DNA of 42,037 nt from Flavobacteriales bacterium (GTDB lineage: Bacteria; Bacteroidota; Bacteroidia; Flavobacteriales; Schleiferiaceae), in contig JAAXJR010000004.1 of the NCBI GenBank assembly GCA_012269745.1, positions 3,630 to 45,666 on the forward strand. Reading direction: 5' to 3'. A program made the translations under genes and the position numbers. This document shows positions 19,375-28,862 of the stretch, piece by piece. The notes beneath the pieces are model-generated. The model ran no database searches and was not told where the DNA came from. It was given only the letters and a program-made list of their open reading frames with translations. How positions within the stretch are numbered: the first letter of the stretch is position 1; each line of letters opens with the position of its first letter.

Positions 19375-19848
19375 TTATTTTCTAGTGAAGGTTAGTTTGT
19401 AAGAAACGCTTGGCTTATCACAACGTACACGGTCGTAAACGAAGCTTACATTTTGATCGATAGAACGTGGCATGTTACCCAAAGGCAAAACCGTTGTTAC
19501 TGTATCGAACTGAGTTAAGTGAAGCTCAGAAGGGAATTCTGGGGTATTGTATTTCCACGTACCACCCGCACCGAATAGATCGAAACCAGGGCCTTGAGAG
19601 TTTACCGCGTAAGTGCTGTCTTCATTAAAAACAACTACCCACTTGTCTTGAGCATTTTGGTAGAATGTGCTGATATCTCTAGTCTCTGGAACCGGCAATG
19701 TAAGATCTGTTTGATCTGCATTTGTCAATTCCCAAGTACCTACGATACCTGCACCCGCCTCATATGCTGGACCGATAGGCCCAACTTCAGGCTTACATGC
19801 GCCCAAGATTATCAAGGCGCTCGCAATAAATAATGTTACTTTTTTCAT
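19375..19848 (-). CDS. Small lipoprotein, DUF5004/lipocalin-like
   Basis: 157 aa from the ATG at 19848. The signal peptide ends in a lipobox (ILGAC, Cys18). The mature part has the lipocalin-like opening GIVGTWELTNADQTDL and a VVFNEDSTYAV segment, as in short Bacteroidota lipoproteins of sus-like operons. An in-frame ATG at 19863 overlaps the susD stop (TAATG) and would add five residues before the signal peptide; translational coupling through it is possible, but the shorter start gives a cleaner signal sequence. Function unknown. Confidence 0.8.
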   Translation of the reverse strand: MKKVTLFIASALIILGACKPEVGPIGPAYEAGAGIVGTWELTNADQTDLTLPVPETRDISTFYQNAQDKWVVVFNEDSTYAVNSQGPGFDLFGAGGTWKYNTPEFPSELHLTQFDTVTTVLPLGNMPRSIDQNVSFVYDRVRCDKPSVSYKLTFTRK

Positions 19849-19862
19849 ATCGCTGAACTGCA

Positions 19863-21272
19863 TTATTCGCAGCCTCCTTCTTCGTTATATATAAATCCTT
19901 GGGCGGTTCCTTCAAAGTTAGGGAATTGGAGCACCATTCCTGGACAGTCCCAATCCACGCCGCGAATCTTTTGAATCTCACCCAATACACCTTGACGCTT
20001 CAACTGGAACAAACGATCGCCTTCACAAGCCATCTCCAATCTTCTTTCGTTCATTACATCAGAGATGCTAAGTGAACTCAAGGTCGCTACGTTTGCACGT
20101 GTTCTTAGGTCATTGATATAACCCAATCCTGAACCGTCAGCATCGCTGTTCAAACGAACATTACACTCTGCGTAGATCAAATACATCTCCGTCAAGTGGA
20201 TTAGTGGCACATCGATAAAGCTCGCGTCGAATTTGCTGATCATGTACAACTCATCTGCGGTACCCGCGTTGCGGATGTCGTACCACAACTGACCGCGAAG
20301 GTCATTGGTGTCCGAAGTAGCCGCTACGTATAGATCGGCGCTTGCCTTCAGTGCTGGGTTCGCATTTGGATCATCAGAACGGTAATTACCCACGTAACCT
20401 GATCCACGCTCATCTACCAAGGTGTCGCCACCAACTACTTCATTGGTGCTCACCAAAGTGAAGATGAATTCAGCCGGCAAACTTGTGTTTGGATGGTCGT
20501 TGAATCGCTTCGTTAAATCCTGCTCCAAGCTGTAAGAGCCCGAACCAATTACCTCAGCAGCTTTCGCCTTTGCATTGGCGAAATCGCCCATTTCCAAATA
20601 CACTTTAGCCAAGAGGCCTTTCGCTGCCATTTGATCCGCAAAGATGCCGTTGTCCGAAGGTAGGTCGGCTTCAGCGTCCAATAGATCTGAAACGATGGCC
20701 GCGTAAACATCGGCAACCGTAGCGCGCATTTGCGGCGTCTGATCGGCGCTCAACTTTAATGGAATACCAAGGTGACTGTTGTCTGAGGTGTAACCGTAAG
20801 GCAAAGCCCAGATACGAACTACGTGGTAATGACATAGGGCACGAATGAATTTTGCTTCAGCAGAAATTCTTTCGATACTCTCTGCGGTTGCACCTTCTAG
20901 ATCTGCAACCTCTTCCAACAAAGTGTTGGCGCGATAGATTGCGATGTATGCATCGCGGTATTCACCGCCAAATGAACCGTTAAAGAACGAAGATGTCCAA
21001 CGGTAAATCTGTGCGTATTCGCCGTTCAAGCCTAGTGGGTCAGCAAGGTTATCTGACATTACTTCCGGGATGTTTTGGAAACGGCCGTTGAAGGCGTTTG
21101 CCGCGACATCATAAACGCTCACCAATAGTTGCTCTGCATCCTCAATGGTTACAATGGCTGAATCTGCTGGGATTTGAGACGTAGTATCCGCTTTAAAATC
21201 TAGGATACGCTCACACGAGGAGTTTCCTACTACAATCGCTACAAGTGCTAGAAGTGCTACTATCTTTTTCAT
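19863..21272 (-). CDS. susD: SusD/RagB-family surface glycan-binding lipoprotein
   Basis: 469 aa. Lipoprotein signal MKKIVALLALVAIVVGNSSC (Cys20). The SusD fold is shown by ISAEAKFIRALCHYHVVRIWALPYG (TPR region) and by the C-terminal ERRLEMACEGDRLFQLKRQG motif typical of SusD proteins. It caps the SusC channel at the outer surface and binds the oligosaccharide to be imported, here presumably maltodextrin from context. It lies 12 nt downstream of susC. The symbol is by family, not proven orthology to Bacteroides SusD. Confidence 0.95.
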   Translation of the reverse strand: MKKIVALLALVAIVVGNSSCERILDFKADTTSQIPADSAIVTIEDAEQLLVSVYDVAANAFNGRFQNIPEVMSDNLADPLGLNGEYAQIYRWTSSFFNGSFGGEYRDAYIAIYRANTLLEEVADLEGATAESIERISAEAKFIRALCHYHVVRIWALPYGYTSDNSHLGIPLKLSADQTPQMRATVADVYAAIVSDLLDAEADLPSDNGIFADQMAAKGLLAKVYLEMGDFANAKAKAAEVIGSGSYSLEQDLTKRFNDHPNTSLPAEFIFTLVSTNEVVGGDTLVDERGSGYVGNYRSDDPNANPALKASADLYVAATSDTNDLRGQLWYDIRNAGTADELYMISKFDASFIDVPLIHLTEMYLIYAECNVRLNSDADGSGLGYINDLRTRANVATLSSLSISDVMNERRLEMACEGDRLFQLKRQGVLGEIQKIRGVDWDCPGMVLQFPNFEGTAQGFIYNEEGGCE

Positions 21273-21284
21273 GATTGCTAAGGA

Positions 21285-24200
21285 TTAAAAGTTAATGTTT
21301 ACACCAATGTTGTACGTCTTCTCCTGCGGTGGAGTGAGGTACGTTATGTTCGGTGACATGTTACGGTCAGTAGCGTTCTCGAAATCACGAGCAATCTCTG
21401 GATCCAAACCGATGTAATTAGTCAAAGTGAGCAAGTTTGTGCCAGTCACATTTACCGTCAAACCTTTCACGTTTTTGATCAATTTATCTTGTGGCACTCG
21501 GTAGCTCAACTTCACGTTACGCAAGCGAGCGTAGGTCCCATCGTGCAACCAGAGATTGGTGTTGATCCACTCTGTATTTGAACCGTAGGTACGGTAATCG
21601 CGGCTTAGACGCGGGTAAGTTGCGATATCACCCGGCTGTTGCCAGCGGTCGAACAAATCTGTACGCATGTTCCAATCGGTCACCACACCCATCTGACGCT
21701 TCGAAGAGCTATCGTAGATATCACCACCGATCGTGAACACCCACATGAAGCCAAACTCCCAGTTCTTGTAGTTAAATGTATTGGTCAAACCACCAATAGC
21801 ATCTGGCATTACATTACCTACTGCTACACGATTCTGAAGGTCCCAAGTATACGTTTCGTTGCCTTCCTTGTCGAGGTAAACCGGTAGACCATTTGCTGGG
21901 TCTACGTGAGAGAATTGAACGAGGTAGTTGGTACCAATTGGCATTCCTACAACTACACGAGTATCGTTAGTACCACCACTTACTGCATCTGGCGAGTACT
22001 CACCGATAGAAGTAATCTGGTTGTAGTTACGTGCAATGTTGAAGTCCGTGGTCCACGTGAAGTTATCTGTCACGATGTTTCTCGACTTAATCGCAAATTC
22101 AACACCTGTGTTGTACACGCTACCAACGTTGTCCCACCAAGAACCGAATCCTGTAGAACCTTGTAGCGTTACGTTTAATAGCATGTCGTTTGTCTGTTTG
22201 CGGTACCAAGCCAATTCACCTGAAATACGGTCGTTGAAGAATCCGTACTCAAGACCTACGTCATAAGTTGTAGATGTTTCCCAACGCAAGTTTGCGTTTT
22301 CGCGAATTACCGGGTAGCGGTACGTCTGACCTGCGTAACCGTTGTTGGCTACATTGTAGTAACCAAACCACTGGTACGAAGGAATAGCAGAGTTACCGTT
22401 CTTACCTACGGACGTTTTCAACTTCAAGAAGTTAATTGCCGGCATGTTTGCCATAAAGTCCTCGTCCGAGATGACCCAAGCAACCGAAGCTGCTGGGAAG
22501 TTACCGTACTTGTTATTAGGACCAAACTTCGAAGAACCGTCACGACGAATCAATGCTTCAGCGTAGTACTTTCCTTTGAAGTTGTAGTTCAAACGGGTGA
22601 AGGCAGAAGCAAACGCATATTCCTCGATGTAGCTCAATGGATCGTTCACCCACTGGCCCGTTTCGCGGATCTGACCTACAGCCTCGCTGTCGTAGTAGCC
22701 GTCAAAGCGCTTAATTCTGTTGTATTGGTACTCCGAACCAACCAACCAGTTGATGTGGTGGTCTTCGCCCAAATCCTTGATGTAGTTCGCTGTGGCGTTT
22801 CCTGACGTGTTGTACACGCTATATGGGTACATATTTGCGCGACCCAAGAAGTTGCCGTCCGCATCCTTATAAGTAGGATCGTAACCTGGCTTCTCCCAAA
22901 TGTGGTCTTCGAAGTGCATGTAATCGAACGCCCCTTGACCGCGGAAGGTCCAGTTATCGTTCAATTTGTAGTTCATGGTAATGTTGTTGATCGAACGATC
23001 TTCGATAGCCGTCCAATCTTTCATGTCGCGTTGTGCAACAGGGTTTAGGCTAATACCGCCTTTCAACCAGTAATCACCAGCCGAAGCAACAAGGTTGCCG
23101 TCGTCGTCATATTCGTCTTCTGCGTAGTAAATAGGATAGATTGGAAGTGCACGAGACATTGCCTCACCAAAACCACCCGACCAGGCGGCATCGATACGGT
23201 TGTTTACCCCGCGAGAAAGCGACGTGCTCAATCCTAATTTGAATCGTTTCGTAATGTCAAAATCTGCATTGATACGTCCAGATAGACGCTCGTAAGAGTT
23301 GCCCGCCAAATAACTGTGGTTATCATTGTAAGAAAGGCCCGCGTAGAAGTTTCCTCCCTTGAACCCGCGAGAGGCAGAGAAGTCGTAGCCGTGCTTAATA
23401 CCTTGACGGATGGTCTCTTGTACCCAATCGGTTCCTTCAAAAGCTTGCGCCTCAGCCCAGCTCATACGGTTACCTGGAAGCTCTGGAACACCAACGTTTC
23501 CATCGTTTACCCAGGCCTCTTCGTACATTTGAAGGTACTCGTCCTTGTTCATCATGTTAGGCAGGGCAGTTGGGTTTGAGAAACCAACGCGTGATGAGAA
23601 ATTATAAGTCAATTTCTTGCTCTTACCTCTTTTAGTAGTAATCAATACAACCCCGTTAGAACCACGAGAACCATAGATACCTGTTGCAGCAGCATCCTTC
23701 AAGATCTCTACAGATTCGATATCGTTAGGGTTGATCGTTGCAAGTGGGTTGGTGTTGAAACCACCGCGGTTACCGTTAAGGAAGTAATCTTGAGTAATTG
23801 GAATACCGTCCACTACATAAAGTGGGTCACCACCTGCTGAAATAGAGGCCACACCACGAACACGTACCATTGAGCCGGAGCCCGCGATACCTGAACCAGT
23901 AATTACCTGAACCCCGGCAGCCTTTCCTTGAATGGCATTTTCAAACGAAGGTGTTGGAATGTCGGTAAGCTCTTTGGTCTTCAACGAAACTACAGATCCA
24001 GTAAGATCGCGCTTACGAGCCACACCATATCCTACAACGACAACTTCGTCGAGTTGATTGCTCGCAGGGTTCATAGTTACATTGATGATTTGCTTGCCTT
24101 TGATATCCACTTCCTTCACTACCGGTTCGTAACCGATAAATGAATAAGTGATGGCATACTTCCCTGGCTTTAAAGAAAGGGAATATTGACCGTTGAAATT

Positions 24201-24353
24201 CGTAGAGGTTGCTCCACCCTTATCAACTGAAATGGCTACCGATGGAAGTGGTTCATTGAACTCATCTACTACCGTACCTGAAACCGTCTGTGCTTGGATT
24301 GCACCGCCAATTAGCAGGGAAAGAGCCACGAGAAAACGTGAGAATCGCTTCAT
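21285..24353 (-). CDS. susC: SusC/RagA-family TonB-dependent outer-membrane transporter
   Basis: 1022 aa. Signal peptide (cleavage after IQA), then a carboxypeptidase-D-like regulatory domain (VSGTVVDEFNEPLPSVAISV, about residues 24-100). A plug domain with VVVVGYGVARKRDLTGSV follows, then the SusC signature DPLYVVDGIP and a long beta-barrel ending in a terminal aromatic (INF). It imports oligosaccharides across the outer membrane with SusD. First gene of a minus-strand operon: susC, susD, DUF5004-like lipoprotein, secreted protein, then the MFS gene past a terminator. A -7 box and a putative operator lie just upstream. Confidence 0.96.
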   Translation of the reverse strand: MKRFSRFLVALSLLIGGAIQAQTVSGTVVDEFNEPLPSVAISVDKGGATSTNFNGQYSLSLKPGKYAITYSFIGYEPVVKEVDIKGKQIINVTMNPASNQLDEVVVVGYGVARKRDLTGSVVSLKTKELTDIPTPSFENAIQGKAAGVQVITGSGIAGSGSMVRVRGVASISAGGDPLYVVDGIPITQDYFLNGNRGGFNTNPLATINPNDIESVEILKDAAATGIYGSRGSNGVVLITTKRGKSKKLTYNFSSRVGFSNPTALPNMMNKDEYLQMYEEAWVNDGNVGVPELPGNRMSWAEAQAFEGTDWVQETIRQGIKHGYDFSASRGFKGGNFYAGLSYNDNHSYLAGNSYERLSGRINADFDITKRFKLGLSTSLSRGVNNRIDAAWSGGFGEAMSRALPIYPIYYAEDEYDDDGNLVASAGDYWLKGGISLNPVAQRDMKDWTAIEDRSINNITMNYKLNDNWTFRGQGAFDYMHFEDHIWEKPGYDPTYKDADGNFLGRANMYPYSVYNTSGNATANYIKDLGEDHHINWLVGSEYQYNRIKRFDGYYDSEAVGQIRETGQWVNDPLSYIEEYAFASAFTRLNYNFKGKYYAEALIRRDGSSKFGPNNKYGNFPAASVAWVISDEDFMANMPAINFLKLKTSVGKNGNSAIPSYQWFGYYNVANNGYAGQTYRYPVIRENANLRWETSTTYDVGLEYGFFNDRISGELAWYRKQTNDMLLNVTLQGSTGFGSWWDNVGSVYNTGVEFAIKSRNIVTDNFTWTTDFNIARNYNQITSIGEYSPDAVSGGTNDTRVVVGMPIGTNYLVQFSHVDPANGLPVYLDKEGNETYTWDLQNRVAVGNVMPDAIGGLTNTFNYKNWEFGFMWVFTIGGDIYDSSSKRQMGVVTDWNMRTDLFDRWQQPGDIATYPRLSRDYRTYGSNTEWINTNLWLHDGTYARLRNVKLSYRVPQDKLIKNVKGLTVNVTGTNLLTLTNYIGLDPEIARDFENATDRNMSPNITYLTPPQEKTYNIGVNINF

Positions 24354-24379
24354 GTTTTGGTGTTAAGTGTTGTATCCTT

Positions 24380-24387
24380 CAAATGTA
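24380..24387 (-). promoter_or_regulatory. Putative susC promoter -7 box
   Basis: Minus-strand TACATTTG matches TAnnTTTG exactly, 26 nt upstream of the susC ATG. The putative operator at 24384-24399 overlaps its upstream edge. Confidence 0.55.
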
Positions 24388-24399
24388 AAGAATACACTT
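24384..24399. promoter_or_regulatory. Putative sugar operator at the susC promoter
   Basis: TGTAAAGAATACACTT, an imperfect inverted repeat (AATGTA, 5 bp, TACACT). It is identical at 15 of 16 positions to the site at the pfkA promoter (25241-25256, opposite strand). It overlaps the upstream end of the susC -7 box and extends into the -7/-33 spacer. An extra AAGTGT half-site lies at 24365-24370. Confidence 0.55.
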
Positions 24400-24411
24400 C
24401 TTCTTAGGAAG

Positions 24412-24443
24412 GCGGGAAAAAGGCGGTATTAACTGAATCCGCC
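24412..24443 (-). terminator. Probable terminator of the Nudix-type regulator gene
   Basis: Minus strand: GGCGGATT, loop, AATACCGCC, followed by five T. The stem has one bulged base. It separates the regulator transcript from the susC promoter. Confidence 0.6.
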
Positions 24444-24474
24444 CACTTTTTAACCGAACAAAGGGCTTTTGGGG

Positions 24475-25179
24475 TTAAGTCAAGCTATCTTCTGATTTAA
24501 TACGATACAAACGGGCCGGTTTGTGAAGCACCCCTTTCTGCTTTTCTTCAGTGGCCTCAATCATCTTTTCGCGGACGATTTTTTTACGGAAATTTCGCTT
24601 GTCCAATTCCTCTTGAGTTATGGCCTCGTGCAGCTGTTGGAGTTGATTTAACGTGAATTTTTGAGGCAACAATTCGTAGGCCGTTTTATTGAGCTCGAAA
24701 TGACGCTGAAGCTTCATCAAAGCGACCTCAACAATGGCATTGTGATCAAAAGCTAGCTCAGGAATCTCACGGATATCTTGCCATAACGCCTCACCGGCGA
24801 AACTCGACGGATTCGGAATGAAGTCTGCCATCTTCACCAAAGCGTAATAGGCGACGGTGATTACCCTTTCTTTCGGATTGGCGCGGTAGAGCTCCAACCA
24901 CTTTCTATCCTTTTCAGCATTCACACGCAAGGGATCGCCGAAGGTGTGGAACTGTTGCAGGTGAACATCTTTCAAACTAGCCAGCTCCCATAAAACGCGG
25001 TCTGCTGCCTCATCGAGCCCTTCACCCCTGTGGATCAAATCCCCTGGAAGACGTTTTCTCAAAATGCCTTGTCCAATGTCCTTTTCCTCAATCAAGAGCA
25101 CGTTTAGGCGCTCTCCATCAAAGCCGAAAATGACACAGTCAACACTGAAATTAGGATTGATATCCTTCAATTCACTCAT
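24475..25179 (-). CDS. Nudix-fold transcriptional regulator (NrtR/AraR-like)
   Basis: 234 aa. The N-terminal half is a Nudix fold (FSVDCVIFGFDGERLNVLLIEE, LPGDLIHRGEGLDEAADRVLWEL). The Nudix box is degenerate: the metal-binding REUxEE core reads RVLWEL, so hydrolysis is unlikely. The C-terminal part (about 150-234: FELNKTAYELLPQKFTLNQLQQLHEAI, then NFRKKIVREKMIE) matches the winged-helix domain of NrtR-type regulators, which in Bacteroidota include pentose-sensing repressors. It sits between susC and the divergent pfkA operon, flanked by two copies of the same putative operator. Control of both transcripts is an inference from this arrangement. Confidence 0.88.
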   Translation of the reverse strand: MSELKDINPNFSVDCVIFGFDGERLNVLLIEEKDIGQGILRKRLPGDLIHRGEGLDEAADRVLWELASLKDVHLQQFHTFGDPLRVNAEKDRKWLELYRANPKERVITVAYYALVKMADFIPNPSSFAGEALWQDIREIPELAFDHNAIVEVALMKLQRHFELNKTAYELLPQKFTLNQLQQLHEAITQEELDKRNFRKKIVREKMIEATEEKQKGVLHKPARLYRIKSEDSLT

Positions 25180-25240
25180 GGTCAGTTTTTGGTAACGTGT
25201 TAAATTTGGGGTGCTTCAAGATAAGCAGTAAAAATTTAAT

Positions 25241-25258
25241 AAGTGTATTATTTACACT
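25241..25258. promoter_or_regulatory. Putative sugar operator at the pfkA promoter
   Basis: A perfect inverted repeat, AGTGTA (25242-25247), TTATT, TACACT (25253-25258). Read on the minus strand it contains TGTAAATAATACACTT (25256-25241), one base different from the susC site. It lies directly upstream of the pfkA -7 box. Confidence 0.6.
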
Positions 25259-25265
25259 AAGTTAC

Positions 25266-25273
25266 TATCTTTG
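25266..25273 (+). promoter_or_regulatory. pfkA promoter -7 box, near-leaderless transcript
   Basis: TATCTTTG is an exact TAnnTTTG match. The pfkA ATG begins only 5 nt after it, so the start of transcription should fall at or next to the ATG and the mRNA would be leaderless or nearly so. Confidence 0.6.
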
Positions 25274-25278
25274 CGCCC

Positions 25279-27263
<1,985 letters not shown>

Positions 27264-27279
27264 TACATTACCTTCATGC

Positions 27280-27306
27280 CCCCGCGGCTGCGCCGCGGGG
27301 GTTTTA
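27280..27306 (+). terminator. Intrinsic terminator after gapA
   Basis: CCCCCGCGGC (27280-27289), loop TGC, GCCGCGGGGG (27293-27302), then TTTT. It lies only 11 nt before the next start codon (27318). Confidence 0.9.
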
Positions 27307-27317
27307 TATAACTCGCT

Positions 27318-28190
27318 ATGATACTAATTGCAGAAAGTGGCTCTACGAAATGTGACTGGGTAGTTCTAAACTCAGACGGTTCTGAGCACAAGCGCTTCTC
27401 TACAATGGGGTTCAATCCTTATTTTCATTCAGCTTCTTTTATTCATGAGGAGTTGAGTGAGAACGAGGTGGTTAAAACCATATACGCTCAAGTAGAGTTC
27501 GTTTATTTCTACGGTGCTGGAGCTTCTTCTGAAAGCTTGAAGGATATCGTTAAGGACGGGTTACAACAAGTACTTCCCAATGCAAACGTTAGCGTCGATC
27601 ACGACCTTGTAGCCAGTGCCTACTCCACGTACACGGGCGAGCCTGCCATTACTTGTATTATCGGTACGGGGTCTAACAGCTGTTATTTTGACGGCGAGAC
27701 CGTGAGCGAAGAGGTGCCTGCTTTGGCATACATCCTCGGTGATGAAGGCTCAGCGAGCTTTATTGGTAAGCGTTTGGTGTCCGATTTCTTGTACAAAAAG
27801 CTCCCTGCGGAGATGGCTGAAGATTTCTTCAACACGTACCAATTGGACAAAGACGAAATCATCACCAGCGTGTACAACAAACCTAATGCAAACGTATACC
27901 TCGCGTCTTTTAGCCGCTTCGCTGGAAAGCACATGGAAAACCCATATGTGAAGCAAATTGTACGTGAAGGTTTCGCAAAATTCGCAGATATCCACATCGC
28001 GTGTTTCGACAACTGCAAAGAGGTGCCTGTGCACTTTGTAGGTAGCGTTGGCGCTATCTTCCACGAGATTCTTGAAGAGGTGTTGGAAGAGCGCGGAATG
28101 CGCCTTGGACAGATTATGCGCAAGCCTGTGGACGGCCTCATTAAGTATCACCTTGAGTACTTGAAAGTACTCGATGCCTATAAAGTTTAA
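27318..28190 (+). CDS. BadF/BadG/BcrA-type sugar kinase (N-acetylglucosamine kinase-like; possible glucokinase)
   Basis: 290 aa. ASKHA-fold ATPase: phosphate-1 motif ESGSTKCDW (6-14), GTGSNSCYF, and LGDEGSASFIGKRL. Bacteroidota members are usually annotated as N-acetylglucosamine kinase. Here the gene sits 9 nt before pgmB and then the maltose phosphorylase gene. That pathway releases free glucose, and no other glucokinase is present in the window, so glucose is a reasonable substrate; this is inference from context. The start lies 11 nt after the gapA terminator. Confidence 0.85.
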   Translation: MILIAESGSTKCDWVVLNSDGSEHKRFSTMGFNPYFHSASFIHEELSENEVVKTIYAQVEFVYFYGAGASSESLKDIVKDGLQQVLPNANVSVDHDLVASAYSTYTGEPAITCIIGTGSNSCYFDGETVSEEVPALAYILGDEGSASFIGKRLVSDFLYKKLPAEMAEDFFNTYQLDKDEIITSVYNKPNANVYLASFSRFAGKHMENPYVKQIVREGFAKFADIHIACFDNCKEVPVHFVGSVGAIFHEILEEVLEERGMRLGQIMRKPVDGLIKYHLEYLKVLDAYKV

Positions 28191-28199
28191 ACCGATCAC

Positions 28200-28844
28200 A
28201 TGATTAAAGGATTCCTTTTTGATCTAGACGGCGTTATTGTAGATACCGCCGTTTTTCATTTTCAAGCATGGCGTCGACTCGCTCAAAAACTAGGCGGCGA
28301 CTTTACCGAAGAACAAAACGAGCAACTCAAGGGGGTGAGCCGAGTAGATTCGCTCAAGAAAATCATAGAATGGACCGGCGCAACTGTGAGCGACGAAGAG
28401 TTCCAGACATTGATGGTAGAGAAAAACGAGTGGTACCTTGAGTTGGTGCAGGGTTTAGGCCCGCAGGATGCACTGCCAGGAGCACTTAATTTCCTGCAAA
28501 CCGCCTACGACCAAGGCATCAAAATCGCATTGGGTAGTGCTTCGAAGAATGCGCCCATGATTTTGGAAAAACTGGGTATCACTCCATTGTTCACTGCGAT
28601 AATTGATGGGAATAATGTGGTAAACGGCAAACCTCATCCAGAGGTATTTTTGAAAGGAGCAGAAGCTCTAGGACTAGAACCGTCAGAATGTGTCGTGTTT
28701 GAAGACTCCATCGCTGGGGTCCAAGCGGCAAAGGCAGGTGGCATGTCAAGCGTAGGTATCGGCGATGCGGAGACCTTGCAGGCAGATGTCCACTTCAGCG
28801 CATTGGGCGAGACGACTCCTGAAGCTTTGGTAGCTCACTTTTAA
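28200..28844 (+). CDS. pgmB: Beta-phosphoglucomutase
   Basis: 214 aa, HAD superfamily. It converts beta-glucose-1-phosphate from maltose phosphorylase to glucose-6-phosphate. Seen: nucleophile D8 and acid/base D10 in FDLDGVIVD; cap-domain LKGVSRVDSLKKI typical of beta-PGM; GSASKNAP (motif II); KPHPEVFLKGA; and VFEDSIAGVQAA (motif IV). It lies directly before the GH65 gene (18-nt gap), the standard pairing for phosphorolytic maltose use. Confidence 0.95.
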   Translation: MIKGFLFDLDGVIVDTAVFHFQAWRRLAQKLGGDFTEEQNEQLKGVSRVDSLKKIIEWTGATVSDEEFQTLMVEKNEWYLELVQGLGPQDALPGALNFLQTAYDQGIKIALGSASKNAPMILEKLGITPLFTAIIDGNNVVNGKPHPEVFLKGAEALGLEPSECVVFEDSIAGVQAAKAGGMSSVGIGDAETLQADVHFSALGETTPEALVAHF

Positions 28845-28862
28845 GAAGCTTACACACATCAT

